Below the pieces are notes generated by a model that had not been told where the DNA came from, searched no databases, and was given only the letters and a program-made list of their open reading frames with translations. 64,000 bases of DNA from Cheiracanthium punctorium (Eukaryota; Arthropoda; Arachnida; Araneae; Cheiracanthiidae), in the NCBI GenBank assembly GCA_038373885.1, contig JAWZYV010011608.1, positions 372,001 through 436,000 of the forward strand, given 5' to 3'. This document shows, piece after piece, positions 31,100-43,205 of the stretch (the first letter of the stretch is position 1; each line of letters begins with the position of its first letter). Both the position numbers and the translations under genes were made by a program.

Positions 31100-32740
31100 G
31101 AACACGATAGCTCCTAAACGGGGCATTCGATTTAGGTATATAATCGAATCAGGTATCGAAATTAGGTATATATTTTGTTAAACCACTGTCGCACGACCGG
31201 TATTGATTTTGGTGTGTACAGGGCTTATAGTTTTTCTACAGGGCTACGCCAAAGATTTCTTTTACATTATGGCATATGGGGCAAAATTCTTGAAAGTGCG
31301 CAAGCGTTTAAACGGTGCATTCGATTGAGCCTCAATTTGGTATATATATGTTTGAATTATTCGTCGATTAAAATTTATTTAAATGCATGGTAATAATCTT
31401 AATCGTAAATGTTCGGAAAGTCGAGTGGAGTCACTCCAGATTATTTTCTTAATTTTTATTCACCATAGCATTCATAAAAAAAGAATTACCGCCCAAATCC
31501 AAGTCCAGTGTCAATTATTCAGCCAGAGTCTGTTTGATCTCTAAAGCCTACAATAACAAATGATTTTGCTGAAAAACGTTAACAAAGGAAGGGGAGGGGG
31601 GTGATGGTGAATAAATTCCTCAAAGTCCTAATTAAAACAAATAGCTCTGTTTTCATCACTTAGCACCGAACAAACAACTTTGACACCTGTATTCCTTTGT
31701 TTCGTTGACAGGTTAAGTGTTTCGTAACTCCCATATTCCAAGAACTTTTTATCACATCATTTTTTTTTCACCCTCGTCTGAACAGTTTTTTATTTTTTTA
31801 TTTGGAAATTTGTCGCCTTTTTCCCTCTTCTTCCCTTGGATTAGGTTCAACGATCACATTAAAAAATAGAAAGGGGGAGGAGCCCAGAAAAAAAAAATGG
31901 TTCGTGCCATCTGTTGAAGAATTTGTAGAGGGCTTCTTTTTTTCCTATCCCTCCGTAGAAGTAATGTTGTAACACTGGGAGAAGCCTCAAGTGGGGCAGT
32001 CGTGCCACGAATTGAGCTGACGTGCTAACAAGAACATTTTCTTGTAAATGATTCTTACTTTTTATGGCACTTCTCTTCCAATTTTTATGGATGTTCACGT
32101 ATTTTTTAAGTATCCTGAGCATCAGCTTGGATACTCGCATATAAAACAGCTGCTGGTGACGGGAACACTGCTTGGTTGACCGAGCGAAAATAAACAATTG
32201 GTCTTAGGTTATCGGCCAAGCAGTATTAGGCTCACTGCTAATTTTTCGGAAGACCCTATTCGAATAGACCATTATCATTATCATTAGCATTAGCATTTTT
32301 TCAACAAAGTAGAACTTTATAGAGCCACAGTCTCTAATTTTAGGCGATTAGACACCAGACACTTTCTGTTATTGAAAAAGAATAAAAAAAATATTCTTAG
32401 TAGTATTTTTTCTTCAGAAATTAAGAACCCCTTTTCTTAGGAAGATTGCAATATGCTAACTTATGAGTGCGACCAAGTCCCGACAAACAATTTAATGAGC
32501 CCAAGTTCGCCTCATAAGTTAGGTCTAATACTAATGTGTCTGAAAAGAATGTTTGAGTCCTTTAATTGCCAAGTTCTAATTTAATATACGTTCACAATTT
32601 TTATGAAGTACCCGTCCTCGACGTGTTAGTGAATGAAAATTTCCAAAAAGCAAGAACTTTCGTCAGCATTGTAGGAGTACACAGAATGGATGTAGTATGT
32701 TGCCAAAGTAAAGAAAGCGAAGTTATAATTTTCATGTATT
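31100..32740. other. AT-rich DNA, no gene seen
   Basis: Includes a 112-codon open frame (31859-32197, minus) with a Phe-rich C-terminal region, no domain, and no codon bias. Treated as chance. Confidence 0.45.
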
Positions 32741-32749
32741 GTTAAAATA

Positions 32750-34310
32750 TTAAAGGTTAGAGAGTAACTAAGTAATATCATTTCATTCGCTTTAGTCGTA
32801 ATTATGTGATGCGCGAACGAATATTTATGCATATTGAAATAATTTTCGCAAAATCTCAAAATTTAATCAACAGTTTTGAAAAATTTGAAGCCTAGAATTT
32901 AAGTTGAGTGACAACCTATCATGCCACCCAAATTCGTTTCATTCCCTGCAGTCTTTATTTCGTGATGCTGGAACAAATTTTCAGCATTTTAAGGCTGTTC
33001 TTCGAAAAAAAAGAACTCTGTTTTTAGTCTTGGTACACAAATTGAAATAAACTAATAGCACCATGGTCTCCAAAAAATTCCAAATGGTTCTTCATAAGCT
33101 GTTTTACACACTACGATAAGCGAAAACGCTGTGGCTTTTGTGAAATTTTCAGAAAAAAATTCTTAAACATGGATTTGAGCTGCAAGATGTTTCGAAGAGA
33201 CACGCTTTGCGAAAATTTCCGATTTTTAAGAATTTTTTCTAAAAGTATTGAAACTGATACAGATTGGCCTGTCTTCGCAGTATGTAATACAGCTTGTAAA
33301 GAGACAGTTTCAAAATTTTGAAGTGCCTGGCATAATTAGTTTATTTGCAATTATGTACCAAAATCACATGATTTTTTCGAATAACACCGTTAAAACGATT
33401 TTCGAAAAATCTCAAAATGTAAGCAAAATATTTTTAAAATTCAACGCCTATAAATTAAGATTAGCAACTACCTATCCTATCACTCAATTTCGTATCATTC
33501 GTATTAGTCGTTATTACGTGATGTTTGAAGAAATATAAACGTATTTTGAGAGAATTTTCACAAAATCTCAAAATCTAATAAAAATGTTTAAAAAATTGGA
33601 CTCCTATAGTTTATGTTGAGCAACCATCTATCCTGTGACCAAATTTCATATCATTCGCTTTAGTCGTTATTACATAATACGGGAACAAAGATTCACTCAG
33701 TTTTAAACGATTTTTACAAAATCTCAAAATCTGATGGATTTTTTTTAATTAGATGCTTATAGTTTAAGGTGAGTGACCACCTATCATTTCACCAAATATC
33801 ATTTTTTCACCTTTGCAATTATTACGTGATGTGCGAACACAAATTTACGCAGTTTGAAATGATTTTCGCAAAATTTCAAAATCTAATCAAGATTTTTTTT
33901 TTAATTCGACGCCTATGTTTTAAGTTGAGTGACCACCTATCATGACACCCAATTTCGTATCATTCGCTTCAGTCGTTTTTATGTGATGCTTGAACACAAA
34001 TTTACGCAGTTTGAAAGGATTTTCGCAAAATCTCAAAATCCAATCAAGATTTTTTAAAAATTGGACGCCTATGTTTTAAGTTGAGTGACCACCTATCATG
34101 ACACCCAATTTCATATCATTCGCTTCAGTCGTTTTTTCGTGATGCTTGAACACAAATTTACGCAGTTTGAAATGATTTTCGCAAAATCTGAAAATCTAAT
34201 CAAGATTTTTTAAAAATTCGCCGCCTATGTTTTAAGCTGAGTGACCACCTATCATGACACCAAATTTCATATCATTCGCTTCAGTCGTTTTTACGTGATG
34301 CTTAAACAAA
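32750..34310. repeat. 156-bp tandem array, about eight units
   Basis: The block GAGTGACCACCTATCATG recurs near 33773, 33929, 34085 and 34241, exactly 156 bp apart, with diverged units before it near 33463, 33618, 32908 and 32755. Each unit also has 'TTCGCTTCAGTCGTTTTTA' and 'GATTTTCGCAAAATCTC'. Identity rises toward the right end. A ~380-bp repeat at 33005-33380 interrupts the array. It abuts a Helitron-like terminus, and minisatellites inside Helitrons are known. Confidence 0.92.
33005..33380 (-). repeat. Dispersed ~380-bp repeat, copy 2, inside the array
   Basis: Reverse complement of 21393-21775 with the same ends (TTCGAAAAAA). It splits the 156-bp array between units, so it inserted after the array formed. 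Confidence 0.78.
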
Positions 34311-34463
34311 AAAAGCGTCACGGACAGAATGACAGAATGACAGACAGACAAACTTTTTTTTGAGGGTCGCATCGGATTCCCGCGTGCTTGAAACGGATAG
34401 AAATCGCAAAATTTTTGAATTCCAAGAAATGTACAGACAAAAGTCTAATTTTATTTATATAGA
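34311..34463 (-). mobile_element. Helitron-like 5' terminus (minus strand)
   Basis: Read on the minus strand from 34463: TCTATATAAATAAAATTAGA, then CTTTTGTCTGTACATTTC and further 'GTTTGTCTGTCTGTCATTC'. TC followed by TATATAAATAAAA and GTCTGT runs is the usual 5' end of arthropod Helitrons. The 156-bp array lies directly downstream in the element's direction. The 3' end was not found, so the full extent is unknown (at least to 32750 by inference). Confidence 0.65.
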
Positions 34464-34469
34464 TTAATA

Positions 34470-36180
34470 GTTAGATTATAATAATATTCTTTCTTTAGGC
34501 ATTCGCTAGTTTTTCTCACTTATTGCTTTAGACTAACTTTTATTGGATAACTTAATAGGATTAATAAGTTTGTGAACTAATTCATGAAAATGCCAATAGC
34601 CATTATTATATATATATAGTTTTTTGACACAATGTATATATTTATAGCCGTCATTAACCAATGTAGATTTAAACAAAAGCAAGTCTCATTTTGCTTCAAT
34701 CTAAAGATTGTATTAGCAATAAGAAAGAATGAGTATTTCTAATATGTATAACAAGCGGTTATAAATATTTTTTTTACTGTAAAACATTTTTTGAATAATT
34801 ATTTAAGCATTTTATTTTTAAAAAATGTACCATTAAAATACATTATAAATAAAAGACACGCTAAAAAACGTATACGGATATATTATCTTATTGTTCGTAC
34901 AAGATAAACAGATCGTCGTTTTTTCAATGGGCATCCCGTTATGCCTTTCTCTGAAGTTGGAAAAAAAAGTTTATGATGTATATATGTGAATATATTAGTT
35001 ATCATAAAGTAGGTAAGACGCATATAGTATTAAAAAAAGAGGATCAATGAAAGAAATTTATTTATCAATCGCTCCAAATGTTTAACAAGATTTCCAGTAC
35101 TATTACACATACTAAGATAATATACCAAAATCTCTGAAGAGGGGCACTTTTTTATGTATTTCATCAGAAACAAAAATTGTAAACAACAACAACAACAATA
35201 ATAATACAGACTGATAAATAATTTTCATTGGGGTGGGGCAAAAATCAATCCGAAAAATCAATATCATAAAAGACTGCAAGTTTATTAAGAGTCCAAATAA
35301 CCTCAGAATTGAATTAGTACTATCTGTCAGGTATGGCTTTCCAATTTGCTGGTAATGTGGGGATTATTGGAACTTCACTCTTTTTTATTTTTTATTTTTT
35401 TATGGGTATTGGTATGCATCTGATGGAACGAAGCAATGTATAACCGGAAACGACATTCAATTAAATTTTTATTTCCAATCTAATGCAGCGTCATACTCGA
35501 ACATTGCTTGCTCACTATCCCTTCACTCAGTTATTTTTTTTTTCCCAAATTCACACTGGCAACATTGTAGAACTAATGAAAAAAAAATCCCGTTGCCATG
35601 CCAGATTGTGTTCATTCTCTAATAAAGAAATAAAAAAAACTTCCTTAGATGCGGTAGGGAAAAAAACGTATGGAAGTAATTTTTTTTTTATTCCACAATC
35701 TTAAACCCACCACCTGTTTGAATGTGTGTGTGTGTTTTTTTTTTTTTTTTTCCCGAACGCCATTGATGATGATTCGTTCGTTCAGCACGACCAATCGCAT
35801 TGAAAACAATTTCCAGATATCAGCGAAATAAATTATCTGAGTGCTGTGGCATGTGTCCGTTAATCATGGTGGATATCTATGGGGCGTCAGGAATGCTTCC
35901 CTTTCCCAATTTCTCAATCTACGGAAAATTAGATCTTTACAAAAAAGTTTACTTAGTTTTTTCTGTTGAAACTACTCCTGGATTTATTAACATTGGATTA
36001 CTTATCGTTGCTCCCCCCCCCCCCTCCCTCCCTCTCTATTTTTTTTTTTTTTTTCTTACAATATATATACACTTTACCTGCTCAAAATCGCTAAGCGTGC
36101 CAAACCAGCCACCTTATTTTTTTGCTGAACTCTAAAAGTAGGTATGTTTTGTTATAGCGACTCCTTAATGTTTTACCCAG
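34470..36180. other. AT-rich DNA with homopolymers, no gene seen
   Basis: No coding frame or element ends. Long T tracts near 35738-35752 and 36037-36054, and C/T runs near 36010-36035. Confidence 0.45.
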
Positions 36181-36281
36181 TGCTGCCAACTTCTGCCTAG
36201 GAAAAAGTGATTGGAATCAAAGCTAAAAGTGGTCAGAAACGGCTAAAAATGTTTTCAAGCTGAAAGAAATAGTCTAAGAGC

Positions 36282-36895
36282 CAGCGACCGCCAGACCTTC
36301 GTCATAGTATAAAAGCTGAAACTTTCTCTGCGCATACCCCCCAACAGAGGTAGGAACAATTGGCCACTATAAAGTTTGGATGACCGTGGCTTTGGCAGGT
36401 AACAGGTGGCAAAGGTGTATAAAATTGTAGAATATTTTCGTCATTTCATAAAGCTTAATTTTTTTATATGTTCTTCTTCGCAATACCAGAAATCACTTTA
36501 TCCCTTGCCAGACACTTTTCCATCGTGGCAAACCCCCGCCAGACAATCTCAAAGTCATGGAAAACTGTTGTGTTCGTAAACTCCCGCGACGAAGCACGTC
36601 AAGCTGTCACAAAGTGCCAAGCACATTTTATACTGCTACTTCTGAACTTTCTTACGATGCTGCAGCGCGCTCGTAATAGAATTACGTTTTCCATGACTTT
36701 GAGATTGTCTGGCGGGGGTTTTCCACGATGGAAAAGTGTCTGAAAAAAGTGATTTCTAGTACTGCGAAGAAGAACATATAAAAAATAATGAAGCTTTATG
36801 AAATGACGAAAATTTTCTGCAATTTTATACACCTTTGCCACCTGTTACCTGCCAACTATGACGAAGGTCTGGCGGCCGCGGGCTCTTGCTCTAAA
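36282..36895. mobile_element. Long inverted-repeat (foldback) element
   Basis: The left arm (36282-36567) and right arm (36689-36895) are inverted copies: GCGACCGCCAGACCTTCGTC, GGCAGGTAACAGGTGGCAAA, TTCGTCATTTCATAAAGC, and ACAATCTCAAAGTCATGG all recur reversed. The left arm has ~90 extra bases. Total about 614 bp with arms of ~200 bp. TCTAA flanks both sides, a possible 5-bp duplication. Long terminal repeats suggest a Mutator-like or foldback element; no transposase. Confidence 0.82.
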
Positions 36896-37223
36896 AACTA
36901 AGCATCTCGTTGGCGTTTGCTGATAAACAACTTTACCACTAAACTATGTTTATTTGTCTGTAAATGTTTTTTTTTTTTTTAATCAAACATTTTGGTTCTC
37001 ATGCCCGATTTATAAAATACTTCGATATTGTCAGCTGGAGCAGGCTGAATCCAATCTCTGAATTATCCTATATTTTCCCCCATTCTGTTCGTTCTGTAAC
37101 CCTTGGGTGTACTCAGGCAGTAGAGTATCTAGGGAACGGCAGATAGGACACGTACCATGGGCTTCACTTGAAAGGTAGCTCATATTTTCATTGCGAGATT
37201 GAAGCAGGCGAAGAAACATTTAA

Positions 37224-37450
37224 ACTGGTCGCTCTCATCGTTGCAAGAACGCGACGGCAGCGAGTCTCCCTTCTGTACCCATAGTTTATTTCCGGCATGG
37301 GTGACTGAATGCCCTTGCTGCAGACCAGCGCATATGTTCGCAAAGGCTGGGCTGTAGTAGGGACATTCAAAGGTCCAGCAAGGAAGCAACGACGGGTACA
37401 GAAGGGAGTCTCACTGACGTAGCGTCCTTGCTACGGTGAGAGCGGGCAGG
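37224..37450. mobile_element. TTAA-type MITE, ~60-bp inverted ends
   Basis: Left end reads ACTGGTCGCTCTCATCGTTG and the right end, inverted, CCTGCCCGCTCTCACCGTAG; both continue to GAGTCTCCCTTCTGTACCC. TTAA precedes it and TTAT follows. Related to 26807-27018 by its CCTG..CGCTC ends. Open frames inside (69-70 codons) are by-products of the palindrome. Confidence 0.75.
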
Positions 37451-37691
37451 TTATAGTCAATAATATTTATCTAATTTGTCTAAAATATTTATTTTCTGTC
37501 TTTAGAACCTAAATATATGAGTTTTTTTCATTTGAATTATGAGCATTCAAGACAGAAACCAGTATAAATGTTCATTCTACAGAAATTTTTAAAATGACCC
37601 TACGAACGAAGTGATCAGTGTCGTTCTTACTAAAAGAAGGAATTCACTTTGTTGTCTGCCATGGGCGTAATTTATCTAGGTACGCCACTGT
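37451..37691 (-). mobile_element. CAGTGGCGTACC repeat next to a TTAA MITE, copy 2
   Basis: Inverse of 26635-26800 with 'TGTCTTTAGAACCTAA' and the end 'ATCTAGGTACGCCACTG' at 37691. It is collinear with copy 1 including the neighbouring TTAA MITE. Confidence 0.6.
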
Positions 37692-38513
37692 ACAGAGGTT
37701 TTGACATTTTTCGAATTACCAATTTAAAATAAATAAGTGAAAGATACAATAACATACTGGAACCGGTGTAGTATACTTACTAGTTTATCAAGAAGCTCAG
37801 TTTTGTTGTCTTTCATGGGCGCTACTTTATCTAGGTTCACCACTGTTTTGATCTTTTGACATTTTTGGAATTACAAATTTAAAATAAATGAGTGAAAGAT
37901 ACAATAACATACTGGAACTGGTGTAGTATTACTCACTAGTTTATCAAGAGGCTCAGTTTTGTTCAGTGGCGGATCCACGGGGGGGGGGGGCTCTGGGGGC
38001 TCGAGCCCCCCCCCCAGAGCTAGAAATACACTATGGATTAGGGAAGTTAAAAAAATTGCAAATTTTCACATGAACTGAAATTTTAAAAAGTAGCACTGTA
38101 TATACAGTTGACTCTCTGTTTAACGACGATCTCTTTCCAAAGACGATATTTCAAATTCCCAGCAACGCCAACGTAAAAAATTTCTATTCAAAGACGACGA
38201 CGTTTCTGTTTAACGTCTATTTTTTTTTTTTCATCTTACGCTACAGGAACACGGGAAAATTGTTTTAAGAGTGGGAAAAATGTGTCGGGGAATGTCAAAA
38301 GTGCAATTCGCAAGACAATCTCAACTACCTGAGTGTATTCTCAAAGGTATTTTAGAAGCAAAGAGAAAATTCTTGAAGCAGCACAAAAATTTAGTTCGGG
38401 ATCCAAATCCAAACGGCCGAAAATTCAATGTGGCCGATTGGAAGAGTTTGCCAAGGCACTTCTGCATGCAAATGGTTGCATGAAGCAAGAGCATCCAACA
38501 TTCTAATTTCTGG

Positions 38514-38767
38514 GCCCCACCATGGCCGAGTGGATAAGACACTCGACATGATAGACGGCTGAAGTGTGAAGGTCCCGCGTTTGGGCCTACCGCGCGGCTA
38601 TCGATCTAACTATCTGGAGTTTTTCCAGAATCTTTTCTCCAGATTTAACATGAATACACGTTAGAACCTCTGAAAAAATCCTCCGACCAAGGCAACCGCC
38701 CCAGAATCCAGATGCCTCTAGTATAGGCTTGCCACATAACATCACATAACACATACTCCAATCTCTG
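38514..38767 (+). mobile_element. CAA-tail-family SINE, first of a tandem pair
   Basis: Head CACCATGGCCGAGTGGATAA, then 'CGATCTAACTATCTGG', 'TTTTCTCCAGATTTAAC', 'GTTAGAACCTCTG'. Sits within the Tigger remnant between its two HTH fragments. Its 3' edge meets the next SINE. Confidence 0.78.
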
Positions 38768-39005
38768 GAGGCCCGACGAGTGGCTGAGCGCATAGCGCTC
38801 GCAACTGGGAGAAAAAAAGTGCCTGGTTCAAACTCAGGTCGCGTCCGTCAATCTAGCCGTTCGGAGTCTTACGCAGTTTTCTCCGAAACTTCTCATAAAT
38901 ATGGATTAAGACCCCTTAGAACCCCCCCCCCCGTAGGGCACCCCGTACTCGGCCTAGATCCCTCATGTAGATAATTGTTCGTATTACCAAAATAAAATAA
39001 ATTCA
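38768..39005 (+). mobile_element. CAA-tail-family SINE, second of a tandem pair
   Basis: Head GAGTGGCTGAGCGC with B box GGTTCAAACTC, then 'CTAGCCGTTCGGAGTC', 'TTTTCTCCGAAACTTC', 'GACCCCTTAGAACCCCC'. Tail CCAAAATAAAATAAA, not CAA-rich, so it may be a subfamily. Confidence 0.78.
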
Positions 39006-39359
39006 AGCAATTACTGCAGTGCTGTTATTCTGGCAGAAAAATTTGGAATGCAAAATTTTCAGGCTTCGGCTGGTTGGCTAAAAAAATTCATAAAATGGAA
39101 GCTGACGCATTTCACATTTGAGAAAATCTGGAAGAAAGAATAACGGGAAGGCGAGGAAAAATGAAACAACGGACTCATTTTGATTTTCTTGAAACCTAAT
39201 TTTATTGTATTGCTTGTTTTTACTACCTTTTTTTAAGGTAACTTAAAATATTTTTTTGTGGATAATAAAATAATATAATGATAATAAAAGTAACATCTTT
39301 AAACACGCCAATATATCAAGAAAAATATTCACAGTCCTATGAATGTAAAGTGTAAAGGG

Positions 39360-39551
39360 TAGGTGTTGGTGCTGTACAGATTACGGCCAATTATCTGCAC
39401 ATGGAATCTAAGCGGATGGGTGGGGTGCACTCCATGGGGGTCTTTCTAAGGGGTCCTAACCCTTATTTACTCTAAGTTTCGGAGGAAAGCACGGAAAACT
39501 CAGAACAGTTAGGTCGGCGGACGCGAACTGGTTTTGAACCAGGCACCTTCC
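39360..39551 (-). mobile_element. CAA-tail SINE with 13-bp target duplication
   Basis: Reverse orientation. Flanked by exact copies of AAAGTGTAAAGGG at 39347-39359 and 39552-39564. The tail on the minus strand reads GCACCAACACC. 5'-truncated at the head. It lies within the Tigger remnant. Confidence 0.92.
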
Positions 39552-39847
39552 AAAGTGTAAAGGGAAATGTTATTCTTTTACATATTCTGTTTATGGAAGA
39601 TCTCTATATAAGGACGATTTTTCACATTTTCACGGTTCCTTGAAAGTCGTTAAACAGAGAGCCAACTATATATATATACATATACCAAGAATATTTACAC
39701 CAATACTTATTGAATCCTTGTGGACTAAACATAATTTTACTATTTACAAAAATGATAGAGCTTTTATTTTTAAACACAAGGAGGGCCAATTTTTATTGAC
39801 TCACTATCACCACAGTGGCTGGAGCACAGTTCCCAGTTTTATTTGTA

Positions 39848-40006
39848 CAGTGGAACCTGTCTAATGGGACTACCCTTGGGAAGAACAAAACTGGTCACCT
39901 TACAAAGGTGGTAAAGTGTGATGGTTGTAAAGTGAAATTTCATTAAATTTGTCACTATAGACAGACGATCTCTTTACCAAGGTGGTCACTTTAGCAGGTT
40001 CCACCG
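39848..40006. mobile_element. pogo-like MITE (CAGTGGAACCTG)
   Basis: Ends CAGTGGAACCTGTCTAATGG and, inverted, CGGTGGAACCTGCTAAAG, TA on each side (39846-39847 and 40007-40008). 159 bp, non-coding. Confidence 0.85.
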
Positions 40007-41274
40007 TATTTGAATGGACGAAGGCACACTGATACGGGGAAAAAAATCTTCCGTTGTTCTCTCCATTTTATAGGGGACGGAGTTTGCGGTTCAGTGCAGA
40101 AATCTTTTATCGGTATCCCCGAATTGCCTTTAAAAAGTCGTAAAATTCGCGACGAGAATGCTCTCTTACCCACAGCAGTCACGTTAGACGCAGCGGCAAT
40201 CAGCATCGGCCTTAAGTGATGCTGAAGCATAGACAAACAATCGAACCCTCCGCAATTTGTACAGCTTTCATTCTTTCAGCTCCTCTCATAAGTTGTCCAC
40301 ACCACCCAGACGTATGGGTACAAATCCTCATTATAAAAGTAAAACATATTCTAAGATATCAGACAAAGCGAATACCTGGCAATGTATAGCTGGTCTGGTT
40401 TTTAAAAAAAATGTTCAAATTGTAAATAGCAGGTAATAGTGATAATAGTTGTAAATAGCAATTGAGGTCGGTTTACTACAGTCCTCATAGAAAAGGATGG
40501 GAATTACTTAATCTGGAAAACTTAATGCCATCCTAAAATGCGAAAATGTATGCTGTGAACACTGTATATTGCACGGTGGCTGTGAAAGGGGTTCAATAAT
40601 GCATTCAGCAATTATACTATGTACACAGTAAAATGTTAATGGGTAGGGCCCGCGAACAACAACATGAATAAAGGTCGTTGTTGATTAGCCACGTCTTGTC
40701 GTCACAACAGGGGTTAAGGCGACATTTTTCTGGTGAAATTTACGACTTTTAATGAGCAGTCAGGATCTATCAACAAAAGATTAATGGGTTAAACTGAAAA
40801 TCCTGTCCCCCCACACAATGGAGAAAGCAACGGAACATTTTCCCCCCCTATCAGTCCCGTCGTCCATTGAAACGCATAAAACACGTGGCTTATGAGCATC
40901 GGCCTTAACTTGATCGGTATAGGGCGCATGATAGCTCTGACCCCCCCCCTTCCGAGTTTTCTTTCGACGGTTCTTGCAGCAGACAACAAACTTATTTAGT
41001 TGTGATATACCATGTCTAATTATGCACTGGGAGAAAAAGTATTGGGAAATCAATGTATCATCCTAATGAAAAACGGAGTCCCCCCCCCCCAGATGGTTTC
41101 TCTGGATCCGCCCCTGGTTTTGTTGTCTGCCATGGGCCTTACTTTATCTAGGAACGCCACTCTCTACTGAGGTTTTTAGATTTTTGGAATTACAAATTCA
41201 AAATAAATAAGTTGCTGTAATAAATATACTGGAACGGGTGTAGTACTCACTAGTTTATGAAGATTAAAAAAAAA

Positions 41275-42658
41275 TGCATGCAATTTAACTAATTGCAATT
41301 TATAAAACTTAGACTGGTCGTATGTTTTATATAATTTCACACTGATAGACTCTTTTACTTTCTTATTTTTTTTTTTTTTTTTTTGGTTTCCCAAGACAGA
41401 CGATATATCGAGCCGTCCACATTTAGACAGTTGCAAGCAAATTTTGATTTCTCTGCCGAATATCGTTTGCCCACTTTACTTGCGTTTTTAAAAAGACAAG
41501 TAAAGTGGTAAATTTTCGCACATTCGAATTTGCGGATGTGCATTACATAAAATAAATAATATTGAATAATGGGAACGAGCGAGCGGAATGGACAGTATAA
41601 ATCAACGATGAGACAACAGAAAGAATATGGCTAGAAATGGCACCAGTGGCTTTTCGAAAATTTGTAGCTAGATAAATTCCAAAAAGTCCCAGATCTAGAG
41701 ACAAAGTGGCTAAATTGGCAACTCTGGTTTAACATTAAGACAGTTAATTCCCCCTCTGTTTTCCCACGCAGACGATATTTTTATTAAAAATGACGATTCA
41801 AGATTATTCAATTATTTTTACAAGTGTCATTTCCATCCATTGCTTAGATTCAAGAACCTAAATCATCTTATGCGGCCGAGCAAGGCAACCATGATGCTTC
41901 TTTCCCCAATTTTTTGTTAATATCTTTTAAAATAATTCGAATAATTTAAATCAGCTGATTGACATCCCTGATTTGATGAGGAACCGAACAAAACTCCAGA
42001 CCGTTATCGACAGCAGGACCTTCAAAGTTTAGCAGAAAAGATCTCTTACATTTTTTATTTACTAATTTTTTTCCTACGCCCCTCACCCTTTTCTTTAATC
42101 CGTCAGTGTGGTCTGTTTCCTGAGTAAATCGCGAGAAAAGATGTTTTGAAATAACCCCATAACTTACAACGACGTTGAAAAAGAAAATTCTTTTTTCTTT
42201 GCATAGAACAATTATAGAAGAACGTAATTCTTACGTTTAAATTTGGGAATGCAATCCCGCACTGTTTATCGTTTCTTGGGATTTCGGGATCGGGATCTAC
42301 ATTTCATTCAGCTAAGAAGTCGCATTTCAACGGAGAAAAGTAAGAAGTAACATTTTAAGCATTATGAAGTTTAATAATAATAACTAATCTTATTTGTTAA
42401 TTAATACAATAACTTGCAGAAATATGAAAACTATAGTCATGATGATGATATTCCGAATAATGTACTAAGTTAATTCTTAGTTACTGAAAAAGAAGAATTT
42501 AAAAAAAGATAACGTAAAGAATCGTTCTTCTTCCTAGTCTTGATGTAATTTTGATAGAGAATACAAAAGCACTTGACAAAAAGGCTTTTTTGTTTGTTTG
42601 TATGAAACCCTGTAGGAGCCATACATTTTTTCATGGTAGAAGTTCACCTTTTAAAGAC
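41275..42658. other. AT-rich DNA, no gene seen
   Basis: No gene or element ends, aside from a poly-A/T stretch near 41365-41385. Confidence 0.45.
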
Positions 42659-42932
42659 ATCACTGGCATGGGCGCCCATATCATTGTTTGTGGGGGTAGT
42701 GGGACAAGTCTAGGGTCCTGCCCCTGAAAGATTGCAATATTTAGTGTTGAAGCACTCCTGCATTACACCAGTACGTAAATCGTAACAATATGGGAGCTAG
42801 AGGGTGGGTACTTATTAGAGATGAGACGGGCTCAGCCCGAGCCCGAGCCCGGGCTCGTGAAAAATTTCTCTTTTATTGAACATACTCCTTGAAACAGATT
42901 TTAAAAAGGGATTCACGAGGAAAATAAAAGTA

Positions 42933-43125
42933 CAGTCAACTCCGGTTATAGTGAACCTCTGGGGACCATCAAATTTCGTCCCCTATATCCGAAGTTCATT
43001 AAAACCCAAGAGTTTTCATGATGGATAGAGATACTGTATGCGAATCGGGACTAATGGTTTCCATTCACTATATCCGATGGTTCACTATATCCGGGTTCCG
43101 GGTTCACCATAACCGGAGTTGACAC
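42933..43125. mobile_element. pogo-like MITE inside the hAT
   Basis: Ends CAGTCAACTCCGGTTATAG and inverted GTCAACTCCGGTTATGGTG, inserted at TA in 'AAAAGTACTTATAAAA' of the hAT. Comparison with the empty site (15099-15628) shows about three bases lost at the right end. Confidence 0.85.
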
Positions 43126-43205
43126 TTATAAAAAAAATAGTGGCACTGGCGCCTAGAAGGTGCGTGAAGCTGTTTGGATATTTCAGAACGGTGGCTTATA
43201 TCCGC

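Larger units (their letters stand above)
38105..39668 (+). pseudogene. pogo/Tigger element with transposase remnant
   Basis: Ends CAGTTGACTCTCTGTTTAAC and its inverted partner near 39668, with TA on each side. From 38271 a frame reads MSKVQFARQSQLPECILKGI then LEAKRKFLKQ, matching the first helix-turn-helix of CENP-B/Tigger proteins. After two SINEs a second piece near 39020-39110 reads VILAEKFGMQNFQASAGWLK then KFIKWK, the second HTH ending in the conserved GWL. The DDE catalytic part is missing. Not functional. Confidence 0.88.
37964..41116. mobile_element. 3.15-kb hAT element (CAGTGGCGGATCC ends), composite
   Basis: Ends CAGTGGCGGATCCACGG and, inverted, CAGGGGCGGATCCAGAG; exact 8-bp duplication GTTTTGTT at 37956-37963 and 41117-41124 inside a tandem repeat unit. 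It has no recognisable hAT transposase. Its interior is largely other insertions: a Tigger (38105-39668) holding three SINEs, and a pogo-like MITE (39848-40006). Confidence 0.9.
37648..41270. repeat. Three ~155-bp tandem units, third displaced by a hAT
   Basis: Units at 37648-37800, 37801-37963 and 41117-41270 share GTTGTCTGCCATGGGC, TTATCTAGG, TACAAATTTAAAATAAAT, and ACTCACTAGTTTATCAAG. The third follows directly on the second once the 3.15-kb hAT element is removed. Each unit includes the CCATGGGCG...TAGG..CGCCACTG end of the neighbouring repeat, so the array seems to have grown from that end. Confidence 0.88.

Noticed and set aside
31859..32197. 112-codon open frame on the minus strand
   Set aside because: No domain, composition typical of AT-rich noncoding DNA, no splice or poly-A context.
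32750..34310. CRISPR array
   Set aside because: Units are 156 bp direct repeats without unique spacers, in an animal genome.
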